A DNA stretch of 64,000 nt from Clostridia bacterium (GTDB lineage: Bacteria > Bacillota > Clostridia > Oscillospirales > CAG-272). Positions within the stretch are counted from its first letter, which is position 1. Every line of letters starts with the position of its first letter. Positions 24,209-32,964 of this stretch are shown here, piece by piece. The stretch covers positions 62,001 through 126,000 of the forward strand of contig JAFUQU010000038.1 of the NCBI GenBank assembly GCA_017472255.1, written 5' to 3'. The notes under the pieces were generated by a model, which saw nothing but the letters and a program-made list of their open reading frames with translations, did not search any database and had not been told where the DNA came from. A program made the translations under genes and the position numbers.

Positions 24209-25609
24209 TCAAAAATGCTCCAGAAGCTCCTCAATACGACATATACAGCCGAAATCGCAGTAATCGAAAATGGGCGCGCCCCGATCGGGATTGATGCCCA
24301 CGATATATTCGCTTCCCTCAACAGCCGCCGTGTGATGCACCGCGCCCGAGATTCCCGCCGCCACATACAGCTTCGGTGCGACGGTGCGTCCCGTGATGCC
24401 GACCTGCCACTCGTAGGGTGCCAATCCGGCGTCCACCAGTCCCCGGGAAGCGCCCATTTCCGCGCCCAGCGCTTCTGCCAGCGGGCGAAGGGCATCCAGC
24501 TGATTCTTTACACCCAGCCCGCAGGATAAAATCACATCTGAGCTGTCGGTGACGGTGCGCACCGTAGCCATCTGCGGACGGGTGCGGCATTCGATCTTCG
24601 CCGTCACGTTTCCGCCGAACGCGGGACGGTACATGAACAGCTTTTCTCCGTCGGTTTCCAGCAGCGTGCAGTCGGCGCACAGCCCGGTTTCCAGCGCCGT
24701 CGCTACTTGGGGCGCGACACAGCGTCCCCACAGGTCGGCGGGAAAAAGCACCGTCTCCGGTCGCTTTTCCCGGAACAGCTTCACATAATCTGCCGCTTCC
24801 ATGCGCGGAAGCGTCACCACCTCGTCGGCAATCCGGGAAGCAATTTCGGATACATCTTCCCCGACAGCCCAGACCTCCCGCAGCTTTTTATCCGATATTT
24901 CGGAGACAATATGGGAGCGCGGCGTGTCCTTGAGCTCATACAGCTTCGCCAGCATTTCTTTGGGTGTCAGGAAGGTACACTGCCGTCGTCCCCGCTCGCT
25001 TTCGAAGGAGCGAAGCACTCGGGTAGGCGAACCCTTCAGCCCGCAGCGGCGGATGTCCGCGCCGAGGGCTTTGGCGTCCCAGCGCTCGATCTCATAGGCG
25101 CGAGCGCGCATGGGTGCGAAGCGCAGCTTAGCAATACGCTCCACCGTCAGAAGCGCGGGCAGCGTCCGATTCACCGCGCCGGTTCGCGTGGTGCAGGCGA
25201 GCGAGCGCCCGTCGAAGCTATCCACCGCCATGACGTTGGCTGCCAGCCCGCAGCCCAGCCGCGCGGTCAGCGACGCGCCAACCTGTGCGGTATCGCCGTC
25301 CATGCTCTGCCTGCCGCAGAGAATCAGCGTTCCGTCATCCACGCCGATTTTCGCCGCTGCAAGCGACAGAATATAGCTGGTCGCCGCCGTATCAGACCCG
25401 GCAAAAGCCGGGTCTGACAGCAGAATCGAGCGCTCCACGCCCAGCCTAGTCAGCGCTTTCATACGGTCAGCCGCCGATTCGGGAGCCATCGTCACAACGT
25501 ACACTTCTCCGCCCCGCTCATCCCGCAGCCGAAGCGCCGTCTCCAGCGCCGCTTCATCAAAGGGCGACAGTTCGCCCTTAACAACCTTGACAAAAACGAT
25601 GTATTTCAT
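24209..25609 (-). CDS. Single-chain electron transfer flavoprotein (EtfB-EtfA fusion)
   Basis: A 466-residue protein with the ETF beta subunit (about 1-222) followed by the alpha subunit (about 240-466). Beta part: MKYIVFVKVV, LSPFDEAALETALRL and CGRQSMDGDTAQVG (99-111), a nucleotide-site loop of the form seen in bifurcating-type ETFs. Alpha part: the FAD domain with GASRGLVDAGLAPYEWQVGI, GRTVAPKLYVAAGISGAVHH and EYIVGINPDRGAPIF. ETF normally has two separate chains totalling near 590 residues, so both halves are trimmed. The C-terminus has clustered Cys (YCDFGCICRIEE) where I expect none. It is the last gene of a nine-gene operon and overlaps the kinase gene by 4 bp (ATGA). It is the probable electron acceptor for the operon's FAD oxidase and Fe-S protein. 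Confidence 0.9.
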   Translation of the reverse strand: MKYIVFVKVVKGELSPFDEAALETALRLRDERGGEVYVVTMAPESAADRMKALTRLGVERSILLSDPAFAGSDTAATSYILSLAAAKIGVDDGTLILCGRQSMDGDTAQVGASLTARLGCGLAANVMAVDSFDGRSLACTTRTGAVNRTLPALLTVERIAKLRFAPMRARAYEIERWDAKALGADIRRCGLKGSPTRVLRSFESERGRRQCTFLTPKEMLAKLYELKDTPRSHIVSEISDKKLREVWAVGEDVSEIASRIADEVVTLPRMEAADYVKLFREKRPETVLFPADLWGRCVAPQVATALETGLCADCTLLETDGEKLFMYRPAFGGNVTAKIECRTRPQMATVRTVTDSSDVILSCGLGVKNQLDALRPLAEALGAEMGASRGLVDAGLAPYEWQVGITGRTVAPKLYVAAGISGAVHHTAAVEGSEYIVGINPDRGAPIFDYCDFGCICRIEELLEHF

Positions 25610-27087
25610 ACGGTCAATGAGCTGTCGCTGTAGATCGGCGCGAGGGCGTCGTGAACCGCCTTATAGCGGGCATACAGCCGATCGTAAGCCTCACGCCGGG
25701 CGGGATTCGGCTCATCAATTCCCTGCACCCGGCTGCACATTTGCAGCGCCTGCTCAAGGTCGGTGAACAGTCCCGCCGCCGTCCCCGCCAGCATGGCGGT
25801 TCCGAAGGACGAATCGCTGTTCTCCCGGCGCACCAGACGAATGCCCAGCGCGTCGGACACAATCCGCCGCCAGAGCGTGCTGGACGCGCCGCCGCCGATA
25901 ATGGTGGCGGTATCGCCGTACTCGATGCCGATGGCGTCCAGCGCCTTCTTGCAGTCCAGCATAGACATAGCCACGCCCTCCAGCACGGCGCGGTTGAAGT
26001 GCGCCTTCGTATGGTTTGCGCGCACGCCGATAAAGCTGCCGCAGAGCTTCGGATCGGCATAAGGCGTCAGCTCGCCATTGATGTAAGGATGGAACACCAG
26101 CCCCTCCGAACCGACGGGAATCTCCGAGGCGGCAGAATCAATCTCCTTATAGCTGCCGCCGAAGGTATCGCGGTACCAGCGCAGGGAGGACGCGCAGGCT
26201 TTGGTAGCCGTACCCGGATACCAAAGTCCGTCGGCGATGTGGGAATAGTTGATCAGATTGCGGTCGGGATAGGATTTGTCGGTGATGACGCAGATTCGTC
26301 CGGCGGTTGCCAGCTTGAGGGTCATCTGTCCCTTGGAAACCGCTCCGGCGGCGAAAACCTCCATCACCGTATCGGTAGTGCCGCAGAGCACCGGCGTTCC
26401 CGCCAGCAATCCGGTTTCGCGTGCGGCGGCGGGGGTAATGGCGCCCACGAAATCGGAAGGCTTCACCACCTGCGGCAGTTTGTCTGTAGGGAAATCCAGC
26501 AGCCCGCACAGTTCCCCTGACCAAGACAGGGTGGTATAATCGAACATCATGGAACCTTCGGCTTCGATGTAGTCGGTCACATAGTCGCCGGTAAGCATAT
26601 GGCGGACGAAATCCTTGGCGAACATGATCTTTTCCACCTTCGACCAGATTTCAGGCTCATGCTTCTTCACCCACATCAACTGAGGCAGCGTCCAGATCGT
26701 ATCTGGCTTGTGCAGCACGCGCTCATAGATGAAATCCCCCCAGTTCCGTTTCAGCTCGGCGACCTCCTCGGTGGAACGGGAATCGGTCCAGTAGATAGAG
26801 GGACGGAGGATGTTGAAGTCCGCGTCGCAGAGGACAGCGGTATGCGTCGCCGCGTCGAGAGCCACGGCTGCGATGTCAGCCGGGGAAACGCCGCTCTTTT
26901 CCAGCGTGGCGGCAATGTTCTCCCGGGTAGCATTGTACCAGTCCATGGGATTCTGCTCGGCATATCCGGGCGCGGGGTAAGCGGTGGGATATTCGACGGT
27001 GTGGGTGGCCGCGATATGACCATCCTGCGCCAGCAGCGTAGCCTTGGATGCGCCGCCGCCGAAATCAATTCCGAGGGTGTATTTCAT
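25606..27087 (-). CDS. FGGY-family carbohydrate kinase (xylulokinase-like)
   Basis: A 493-residue FGGY kinase. The N-terminal phosphate loop is YTLGIDFGGGASKATLL. The substrate region has YAEQNPMDWYNATRENI and SIYWTDSRSTEEV; the second domain has VLCGTTDTVMEVFAAGAV and the adenosine motif TATIIGGGASSTLWRRIVSD. It would phosphorylate a ketose or polyol, most likely a ketulose produced by the operon's FucI-like isomerase. GGAG precedes ATG 27087. The 3' end overlaps the ETF gene by 4 bp. Exact substrate unknown. Confidence 0.92.
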   Translation of the reverse strand: MKYTLGIDFGGGASKATLLAQDGHIAATHTVEYPTAYPAPGYAEQNPMDWYNATRENIAATLEKSGVSPADIAAVALDAATHTAVLCDADFNILRPSIYWTDSRSTEEVAELKRNWGDFIYERVLHKPDTIWTLPQLMWVKKHEPEIWSKVEKIMFAKDFVRHMLTGDYVTDYIEAEGSMMFDYTTLSWSGELCGLLDFPTDKLPQVVKPSDFVGAITPAAARETGLLAGTPVLCGTTDTVMEVFAAGAVSKGQMTLKLATAGRICVITDKSYPDRNLINYSHIADGLWYPGTATKACASSLRWYRDTFGGSYKEIDSAASEIPVGSEGLVFHPYINGELTPYADPKLCGSFIGVRANHTKAHFNRAVLEGVAMSMLDCKKALDAIGIEYGDTATIIGGGASSTLWRRIVSDALGIRLVRRENSDSSFGTAMLAGTAAGLFTDLEQALQMCSRVQGIDEPNPARREAYDRLYARYKAVHDALAPIYSDSSLTV

Positions 27088-27151
27088 GATCGTTCTCCTT
27101 TATAGAGAGAAGGAGGCCGCTGCGCGAACGCTTCAGCCCCCTTCCGAAATT

Positions 27152-27820
27152 TTAATAGTTGACGGTGTAGTTCTCGCCGTACATCAGCGGAGCCACGCCC
27201 TTGGCTTTCAGCTCCTCATTATCCTCGCAGCAGAAAATCCACTTGTTCTTGGCGAAGATCAGCGGATCGGCGGGCTTGTTTTCCAGCGCCGTATTGGTGT
27301 CCTTGGGCAGGATAACCACGCTGTTGAAGCCCTCGTCCGAGGTCTGGCAGGGGCAGTAATGCAGCGAGTCCGCATAAACCTCAATAGCCGTTCCCTGGGG
27401 AACGAAGAAAGCCTTAACCTTCGCGGAATCCAGCTTGCCGTCCTCCATATCGTCCAGCTTCGCCAGCAGCAGCACCATATCGGTGACAGCCACGTTGATC
27501 TCGGAATTCTTATGCCACTCCAGCGCGTTCAGCTTATTGTTGTAGCCCCAGCAGTTGCCCAGCTGTACTTCCAGCTCGCCGAACAGTTCTTCCTTGACCA
27601 CGGCGCGCAGATCGGTCAGCGCCTCAAAGGAGGGGACGGACGCTTCATATTTGGAGCCTTCCGCCGGGTAGGGCAGCTTCTTTGCTTCCTCGATGAGGGC
27701 GGAGAAATCCTGCTTTACGATGCAGCCATAACGTGCGAACGCCATGTCGCATACGCAGTAGAAATCGAGATTGGGGTTTTTCTGTTTGAGTTCTGTGAGC
27801 TTGCTCATTTGTTTAACCAT
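27152..27820 (-). CDS. DUF4867 family protein (cupin-like)
   Basis: A 222-residue protein that matches, from memory, the DUF4867 pattern: VCDMAFARYGCIVKQDFSAL, VQLGNCWGYNNKLNALEWHK, the EVYADSLHYCPC segment and SVVILPKDTNTAL. It is a probable metal-binding beta-barrel (His and Glu in LEWHKNSEIN). Function unknown; the family tends to sit with class II aldolases and sugar kinases, as here. It overlaps the end of the IolB-like gene by 16 bp. The ATG at 27820 has GAGGAG 5 nt upstream; the alternative ATG at 27808 forms an ATGA overlap. Confidence 0.75.
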   Translation of the reverse strand: MVKQMSKLTELKQKNPNLDFYCVCDMAFARYGCIVKQDFSALIEEAKKLPYPAEGSKYEASVPSFEALTDLRAVVKEELFGELEVQLGNCWGYNNKLNALEWHKNSEINVAVTDMVLLLAKLDDMEDGKLDSAKVKAFFVPQGTAIEVYADSLHYCPCQTSDEGFNSVVILPKDTNTALENKPADPLIFAKNKWIFCCEDNEELKAKGVAPLMYGENYTVNY

Positions 27821-28593
27821 GCGTGCTCCTCATCCGTGGTCATGAAGAAGCCGCGATCCTTTCCAGCCATAATCCATAAATAATAGTTATCATAACCGGG
27901 AGCCGCGTGGAAGGGATGATAGCCGCGGGGAATTTCCACGAAATCGCCCGACTTGACCACGTAGACCTCGTCCACGTCGCCTTCCATGGTGTAGACACGC
28001 TGAATGCCGAATCCGGCGGGATTTTTGAACTCGTAGTAGTAGATTTCCTCGGTCTCCGCTTCGGTGGGCATATTGTCGTCGTCATGCTTGTGCGGCGGAT
28101 AGCTTGCCCACTGACCGCCCTTGACAAAGGCTTCGCCGATGTAAAGCATATCGGCGTCGGTGCGGTCGTCCAGAATGAAGTGCGCCTCACGTTCCCAGCC
28201 GGGCTTGCCCAGATTCTTGATCACCACATCCTCGGGCTGAATCAGCGCGGGCTTGTGATCATTGACGGAGGGAGACTTAGAAACGGCGATGGAAACCTCG
28301 CCCACGCCGGTGACGCTGAACTCGGTGTTGCAGGGAACATACACGCAGGTCGCCGCGCCGCCGAACACATCGGCGCGTCTGCCGATATTCTCATAGCTGA
28401 AGCCCTTTCCCTTCACGGTACACTTGCCGCCCAGAATGACCAGCGCGTATTCCTTGCCCCGCTCGCGATAGGTCTTGGTCTGACCGTCCGCCAGACGGAG
28501 CATATCGATTTCAACCTTTTTGCAGGCGCATTCGTCCTTCTTGTAGATCTCGGATTTGCCGAACTTCTTTGTCCATGTCTTCTTGTAATCCAT
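27805..28593 (-). CDS. iolB: IolB-like cupin (5-deoxy-glucuronate isomerase family)
   Basis: A 262-residue bicupin of the IolB/KduI type. The diagnostic motif WASYPPHKHDDDNMPTE supplies metal-binding His residues, then ETEEIYYYEF and EIPRGYHPFHAAPGYDNYY. In myo-inositol catabolism IolB isomerises 5-deoxy-D-glucuronate to the 2-deoxy-5-keto-gluconate form. Here it is followed by another cupin (DUF4867) and preceded by a PfkB kinase and a class II aldolase, which parallels IolB-IolC-IolJ, but IolG, IolE and IolD are absent. The actual substrate may therefore differ. ATG 28593 has GAGGAG upstream, overlapping the stop of the PfkB gene. Confidence 0.85.
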   Translation of the reverse strand: MDYKKTWTKKFGKSEIYKKDECACKKVEIDMLRLADGQTKTYRERGKEYALVILGGKCTVKGKGFSYENIGRRADVFGGAATCVYVPCNTEFSVTGVGEVSIAVSKSPSVNDHKPALIQPEDVVIKNLGKPGWEREAHFILDDRTDADMLYIGEAFVKGGQWASYPPHKHDDDNMPTEAETEEIYYYEFKNPAGFGIQRVYTMEGDVDEVYVVKSGDFVEIPRGYHPFHAAPGYDNYYLWIMAGKDRGFFMTTDEEHAWLNK

Positions 28594-28604
28594 GATAACA
28601 CTCC

Positions 28605-29528
28605 TCAATAATCAAACTTGTTTTCGCGGAGAATGCCGATGACTTCCTCCGAGGTCGGTACCGCAGCCCGGGCTCCCACTCTCGTACACTTGAGCGACGA
28701 GGTGGCGCTGGCGAACATGGCGCATTTGCGCCAGTCCCAGCCCCGGGTCATGGCATAGGCGAAAGCGCCGTGGAACACGTCGCCTGCGCCGTTGGAATCC
28801 ACCACCGGGGTATCGATGATCGGATAAGCGGTGAGGGTTTCACCGTCGTACACGATGCCGCCCCGCTTGCCCTGGGTAATGACCACCGCATCGGGATGGT
28901 ACATTTCGTACAGCTTTTTCGCCGCGTCCTCCGCCGTCTTTTCACCCGTGTGACCGAGGGAAAATTCCTCTGACGGAATCAGGATGTCCGCCAGCGGCAG
29001 CAGACGCTCAATGCCCGCGTAAAGCCCGCCCGCGTCGTAGAGCACCTTACCGCCCGCACGATGGATGGTCTTCGCGCCCTCGATGGCCGCTTCCAGCTCG
29101 TTGCCGTCCACCATCAGAATGTCGGATTCGGCAACCGCCTGCTTTTGCGCGTTGTTCAGCACCAACGGCGGCTTGCTGCCGCGATGGAACACGCAGGTGC
29201 GGGTCTTTTCGGCGGCGCTCAGCAGCACGAAGGAGCAGAAGGATTCGCAGTCCGGCTCCACGGTGACATTTCGGGTGCCCACGCCCCACTTTGCGAAATC
29301 GCCTAGCAGGAAGTGTCCGCGTTCATCGTCAGCCACGCTGCCGATGAATTCCACGGCAAGGTCATCCTGTGCGCCCAGCTTTGCCGCCGCAACCAGACCA
29401 GTGGCGGTGGGACCGCCGCCGACGGTGCGGATGGCGTCGGCCTTGAGTTTGGTATCTTCATTCGGATATTCGGGGAGCATAATCAGCGTGTCAAACACAT
29501 TTGCTCCAATGCCGGTTATCTTCTTCAT
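28605..29528 (-). CDS. PfkB-family sugar kinase
   Basis: A 307-residue ribokinase-fold kinase. N-terminal GIGANVFDTLIMLPEYPNED and VGGGPTATGLVAAAKLGA are present, and the catalytic/anion-hole motif is VVDSNGAGDVFHGAFAYAM. The glycine-rich entry and KCTRVGARAAVPT end resemble, by eye, the YihV-like branch more than classical IolC. It probably phosphorylates a keto-sugar or keto-acid ahead of the aldolase. ATG at 29528 is favoured; a TTG at 29555 is in frame and would overlap the aldolase stop. A perfect promoter motif overlaps this start. Confidence 0.9.
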   Translation of the reverse strand: MKKITGIGANVFDTLIMLPEYPNEDTKLKADAIRTVGGGPTATGLVAAAKLGAQDDLAVEFIGSVADDERGHFLLGDFAKWGVGTRNVTVEPDCESFCSFVLLSAAEKTRTCVFHRGSKPPLVLNNAQKQAVAESDILMVDGNELEAAIEGAKTIHRAGGKVLYDAGGLYAGIERLLPLADILIPSEEFSLGHTGEKTAEDAAKKLYEMYHPDAVVITQGKRGGIVYDGETLTAYPIIDTPVVDSNGAGDVFHGAFAYAMTRGWDWRKCAMFASATSSLKCTRVGARAAVPTSEEVIGILRENKFDY

Positions 29529-29555
29529 TATATCACACCCATGCCGATTTGTCAA
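29527..29555 (-). promoter_or_regulatory. Consensus promoter motif overlapping the PfkB start codon
   Basis: On the minus strand TTGACA (29555-29550), exactly 17 nt, TATAAT (29532-29527), which runs into the ATG. A transcript would start inside the kinase gene, so if real it would serve downstream genes. It could also be coincidence. Confidence 0.4.
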
Positions 29556-30385
29556 ACCCTGTTTGCGTCGCCGAGCAGATTAATTTTCTCGACGGCAAAG
29601 GCTTTTACATTCTGGATTGCGTCCTTCATGAACAGGTCAACGGCGATCTTGTCGCGGGAGGTTTCGAACACCTTGTCAAGGAAGGAATAGCAGACATCGG
29701 TTCCGAAGTTGATCTTGCGGATGCCCGCCTTGACGGCTGCCTGAATCTGATCGTCCGGCACGCCGCTGCCGCCGTGCAGCACCAGCGAAACCTGAGGCAG
29801 CGCCGCATGAATCTCCGCCACGCGGTCGATATCCAGCTTGGGCGCCTTCTTATAATGACCGTGAGCCGTACCGACCATGATCGCCATGGCGCGGATGCCG
29901 GTGCCGTTGGCGTAGGTGACAGCTTCCTCTACGGTGGTGGACTGGCTGGCTTCATCGCCTGCGGCTGCAGAACCGATGTGACCAATCTCGCCTTCAACCT
30001 GAATGCCGTTGTAGGCGCAAAGCTCCACGATTTTCTTCGTGGTTTCGATATTGCCCTCGATGGGCTGGGTGGAGGCGTCAATCATGATGCCGGTGCAGCC
30101 GTAACGGATGCCGCGCATAACTTCCTTTTCACCGGCGCCGTGATCGAGGTGAAAACAGACGGGAACGGCTGCCTTCGCGGCTGCGGCGAGGATGATGGGC
30201 GCCACATAATAGCCCTCCTCGTTGGCTGCAAGGCGGGAGTAAAACTGGAGAATAACGGGGGCGCGCTGTTCCTCGGCGGCGGCGATGATGCCCATAACCG
30301 TCTCCATGTTGTATACGTTGAACGCCGGGATGGCATAGCCGCCCTTATCGGCGAGGGAGAGAACTTCGTCTAAGCTAACTAACAT
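29552..30385 (-). CDS. Class II fructose-bisphosphate-type aldolase
   Basis: A 277-residue zinc aldolase of the FbaA/GatY/IolJ family. Visible: YAIPAFNVYNMETVMGIIAA, the metal motif VCFHLDHGAGEKEV, VEGEIGHIG, GTAHGHY, VLHGGSGVPDDQIQAA and KINFGTDVCYS. It would split a phosphorylated ketose into dihydroxyacetone phosphate plus an aldehyde; in the Iol pathway the products are DHAP and malonate semialdehyde. GAGGT lies upstream of ATG 30385. It lies between the Fe-S protein and the PfkB kinase in the operon. Confidence 0.93.
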   Translation of the reverse strand: MLVSLDEVLSLADKGGYAIPAFNVYNMETVMGIIAAAEEQRAPVILQFYSRLAANEEGYYVAPIILAAAAKAAVPVCFHLDHGAGEKEVMRGIRYGCTGIMIDASTQPIEGNIETTKKIVELCAYNGIQVEGEIGHIGSAAAGDEASQSTTVEEAVTYANGTGIRAMAIMVGTAHGHYKKAPKLDIDRVAEIHAALPQVSLVLHGGSGVPDDQIQAAVKAGIRKINFGTDVCYSFLDKVFETSRDKIAVDLFMKDAIQNVKAFAVEKINLLGDANRV

Positions 30386-30409
30386 TTTTTATGTACCTCG
30401 GATTTCAGA

Positions 30410-31501
30410 TTAAAGGCTTGCCAGCACCAGCTCGGGCACGGACATAAGCTCCATGTCCTCCGGCTTCACCGACGCCAGCGCGACGTATTCAGACGGACTT
30501 GCCACCACCAGCAGCTTCGCGCCGATATGAGCGGCGTTCGCCCAGCGGTTCTTCGCCACAAGCCGGATCACGTCGGGCATATACTCGGTCATCAGCGTAT
30601 TGCCACCCCAGATCATCTCCTTGCGGTTAAGCAGCATCTCGGTCAGGTTGGTGCAGGCGTTCATGATGACGCGGGGGTCTTCCACTTCGTCCAGATCGCG
30701 TACAAGGGCGAAGGCGTCCTGATAAGCCGCTTTGACGGGCAGCTTCTGCGGAACCAGCGTGCCGTCGGCAATCAGCCCGGACAGCAGCTTGGTGAAGGTG
30801 ACAATCTCGCAGTCGGGCGCCACATCCCATTCCCTGTACTCATGCTTCATAATCTTTGCGTCTGCCGGATCGAGGACGATGACCTTCTTGTAGCCGCCCA
30901 GCACCTTGGCACAGGCTTCGGCAGTCTGACGGGTTTCCTCCGCCTCACCGGCGAGGAATTCCAGCGCCGCGCCGCTGTCCGGCTCATCCTTCAGCACCGT
31001 GAAGGTGACGCCCGCCTTCTGAAGCACAGCCGCCGCGTCCACCGCGTAAGCGGGATTCTTGCAGCGCACATCGGTACCCAGATAAAGCAGCGTATCGGCC
31101 TGCGTGGGCAGAGCGGAAATGAGATTGGTAATCTCCGCCGCCGTTTCGGTGATGCCGTAGACGTTGCCGGCAGCTTCGATGTTGTCCAGCAGCTTGTTGA
31201 TATATTCGGGAGCCTCGCCGTTCTGGATGGCTTCCAGACGAACCTCCTTCGTGAACTTTACGGGATCCCAGCCGGTCATGCAGTTGTTGGTGCAGCCGCC
31301 GCAGAGAGCGCACTCGTAAACATTATCAATAACATCGGTCAGGGGCGCTGCGCCGCGCTCAACCAGCGAAAGGGTCAGCGCACGGGCGCGGGCGGTGTTT
31401 CTCTCCTGCCCGGTGGCGTTGCCAATGGGGCAGACATGACGGCACATCCAGCAGAAGCGGCAGGCGTCGATGGTTTCTTTGCTTCTTTGAGAAATTAACA
31501 T
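30410..31501 (-). CDS. Two-cluster 4Fe-4S oxidoreductase subunit with degenerate CCG domains
   Basis: A 363-residue GlcF/HdrD-like protein. Two ferredoxin-type clusters are near the N-terminus: C14, C17, C20, C24 (CRFCWMCRHVCP) and C64, C67, C70, C74 (CALCGGCTNNC). The C-terminal part keeps the outline of the CCG repeats, but the cysteine pairs are replaced (SGAALEFLAGEAEE and MIWGGNTLM), so the noncubane-type site is probably absent. It likely relays electrons from the FAD oxidase encoded just upstream to the operon's ETF. SD GGAGGT precedes the ATG. Confidence 0.85.
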   Translation of the reverse strand: MLISQRSKETIDACRFCWMCRHVCPIGNATGQERNTARARALTLSLVERGAAPLTDVIDNVYECALCGGCTNNCMTGWDPVKFTKEVRLEAIQNGEAPEYINKLLDNIEAAGNVYGITETAAEITNLISALPTQADTLLYLGTDVRCKNPAYAVDAAAVLQKAGVTFTVLKDEPDSGAALEFLAGEAEETRQTAEACAKVLGGYKKVIVLDPADAKIMKHEYREWDVAPDCEIVTFTKLLSGLIADGTLVPQKLPVKAAYQDAFALVRDLDEVEDPRVIMNACTNLTEMLLNRKEMIWGGNTLMTEYMPDVIRLVAKNRWANAAHIGAKLLVVASPSEYVALASVKPEDMELMSVPELVLASL

Positions 31502-31517
31502 TTTTTATTACCTCCGC

Positions 31518-32942
31518 TTACAGACCCAGCTTGAAGGGATTCATGATGCCGTTGGGGTCGAGAGACTTCTTAATACCCTCGAAAACCTGCATGGCAGGAC
31601 CGTACTGCTCCTTCATCAGGCGTCCCAGCTTCATGCCCACGCCGTGATGGTCGTTGACCACGCCGCCGTTGGCGATGGCAGTGCGCACGCCGCAGTTCCA
31701 AATGGCGTTGTGCAGACGCAGCGCTTCGTGGGGATCTTCGGGAACCTCGTCCACGATAAAGCGGTCGTAAATCATTGCGCCCCATTCGTACCAGTGCGAG
31801 AAATGCGCGATAAAGCGCGCCATGGGGAAGTTGGTTTCGATGGCTTCTTTCATTGCCCAGTAGATCTTCTCAATCTTGTCGTAAGGAGCGATGGAATCCA
31901 TCGTGCCGAACATCTGGGGCAGATCCATCATGTGACCCGGATAGAAGAAGGTAATTTTCTCCTTCCACCATTTTTCGCCGTACTCGCTGCCCAGATCTTC
32001 CGCGCCGTATTTCGCGAAGGTTTCCAGCAGAATCTTTTCCTCTACCGCCACAATCTCGGACACGCCCTCGATGGCGATGTTCATGAACGCGCCGGGTTTG
32101 GAAACGCCTACAATCTTCTTGATCAGCGACGCGGTCTCCGCCTCGTCGTAGAGACGCATAACCGAAGGCTTGATTTTTTGGAGCAGCTCTCGTCCGGCGT
32201 TGAAGGCATCGGTCATATTGTGGAACAGGAATCCACGGAAGCGGCGTTCCTCGGGCTGGGCGTAGATACGCATCTGCGCCTTGGTAATCACGCCCAGCGT
32301 TCCCTCCGAGCCGATGAAAATCTGGTTCAGGTCGGGACCTGCCGCGTGCTTGGGCGCGGGAGAGGTATAAATGATATCGCCGTTAGGAAGCACGACCTCC
32401 ATCTGGAGCACCATATCGTCGATCTTGCCGTACTTGGTGGAAACCACACCGATGCCGCGGTGAGCCAGGAATCCGCCCACGGTGGAACAGGTCAGGGACG
32501 ACGGATAGTGCATCGTGGCGTAACCGCGCTCATTGGCAGCCCACTCGATGTGCTTGTAAATCGAACCGGTACCGCATTCAATGTACATACCCTGCTCGTT
32601 GAAATCGGAAATTTCGTTCATACGCTTGGTGTCCAGCAGGATGCCGCCGCAGACCGGCAGAGCGCCGCCCTGGGTTCCGCCGCCGCCGCCCCACGGGGTG
32701 ACAGGCAGCTTATAGTAGTTGGCGATTTTCAGCACCTTGGAGGTTTCCTGTGCGTTCTTCGGCGAGACAACCACATCCGCCTGCGGCATGATGCAGCCCC
32801 GGTCAGCCCACATTCTGGGCAGCCAGAAGTAGTCCACGCTGTGGGTCAGCTTATCCACCGGCTTGACCGAGCAGTTTTCGCGTCCGACCGCGTCCTCCAG
32901 CTCGGCAAGAATCATCGTTTGCGTAAAATCACTGTGTATCAT
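31518..32942 (-). CDS. FAD-linked oxidase/dehydrogenase (GlcD / alkyl-DHAP synthase-like)
   Basis: A 474-residue flavoprotein of the vanillyl-alcohol-oxidase (PCMH) fold. FAD-binding segment: VTPWGGGGGTQGGALPVCGG, MHYPSSLTCSTVGGFLAHRG and IFIGSEGTLGVITKAQMRIY. C-terminal catalytic cap: VVNDHHGVGMKLGRLMKEQ and SLDPNGIMNPFKLGL. Relatives oxidise 2-hydroxy acids (glycolate, lactate) or act as alkyl-DHAP synthase. The adjacent Fe-S gene and the ETF at the operon end favour a dehydrogenase. Substrate unknown; a sugar-derived hydroxy acid is an inference. 17 bp separate it from the Fe-S gene. Confidence 0.9.
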   Translation of the reverse strand: MIHSDFTQTMILAELEDAVGRENCSVKPVDKLTHSVDYFWLPRMWADRGCIMPQADVVVSPKNAQETSKVLKIANYYKLPVTPWGGGGGTQGGALPVCGGILLDTKRMNEISDFNEQGMYIECGTGSIYKHIEWAANERGYATMHYPSSLTCSTVGGFLAHRGIGVVSTKYGKIDDMVLQMEVVLPNGDIIYTSPAPKHAAGPDLNQIFIGSEGTLGVITKAQMRIYAQPEERRFRGFLFHNMTDAFNAGRELLQKIKPSVMRLYDEAETASLIKKIVGVSKPGAFMNIAIEGVSEIVAVEEKILLETFAKYGAEDLGSEYGEKWWKEKITFFYPGHMMDLPQMFGTMDSIAPYDKIEKIYWAMKEAIETNFPMARFIAHFSHWYEWGAMIYDRFIVDEVPEDPHEALRLHNAIWNCGVRTAIANGGVVNDHHGVGMKLGRLMKEQYGPAMQVFEGIKKSLDPNGIMNPFKLGL

Positions 32943-32964
32943 GAAAAGCTCCTAACTTATGTAA

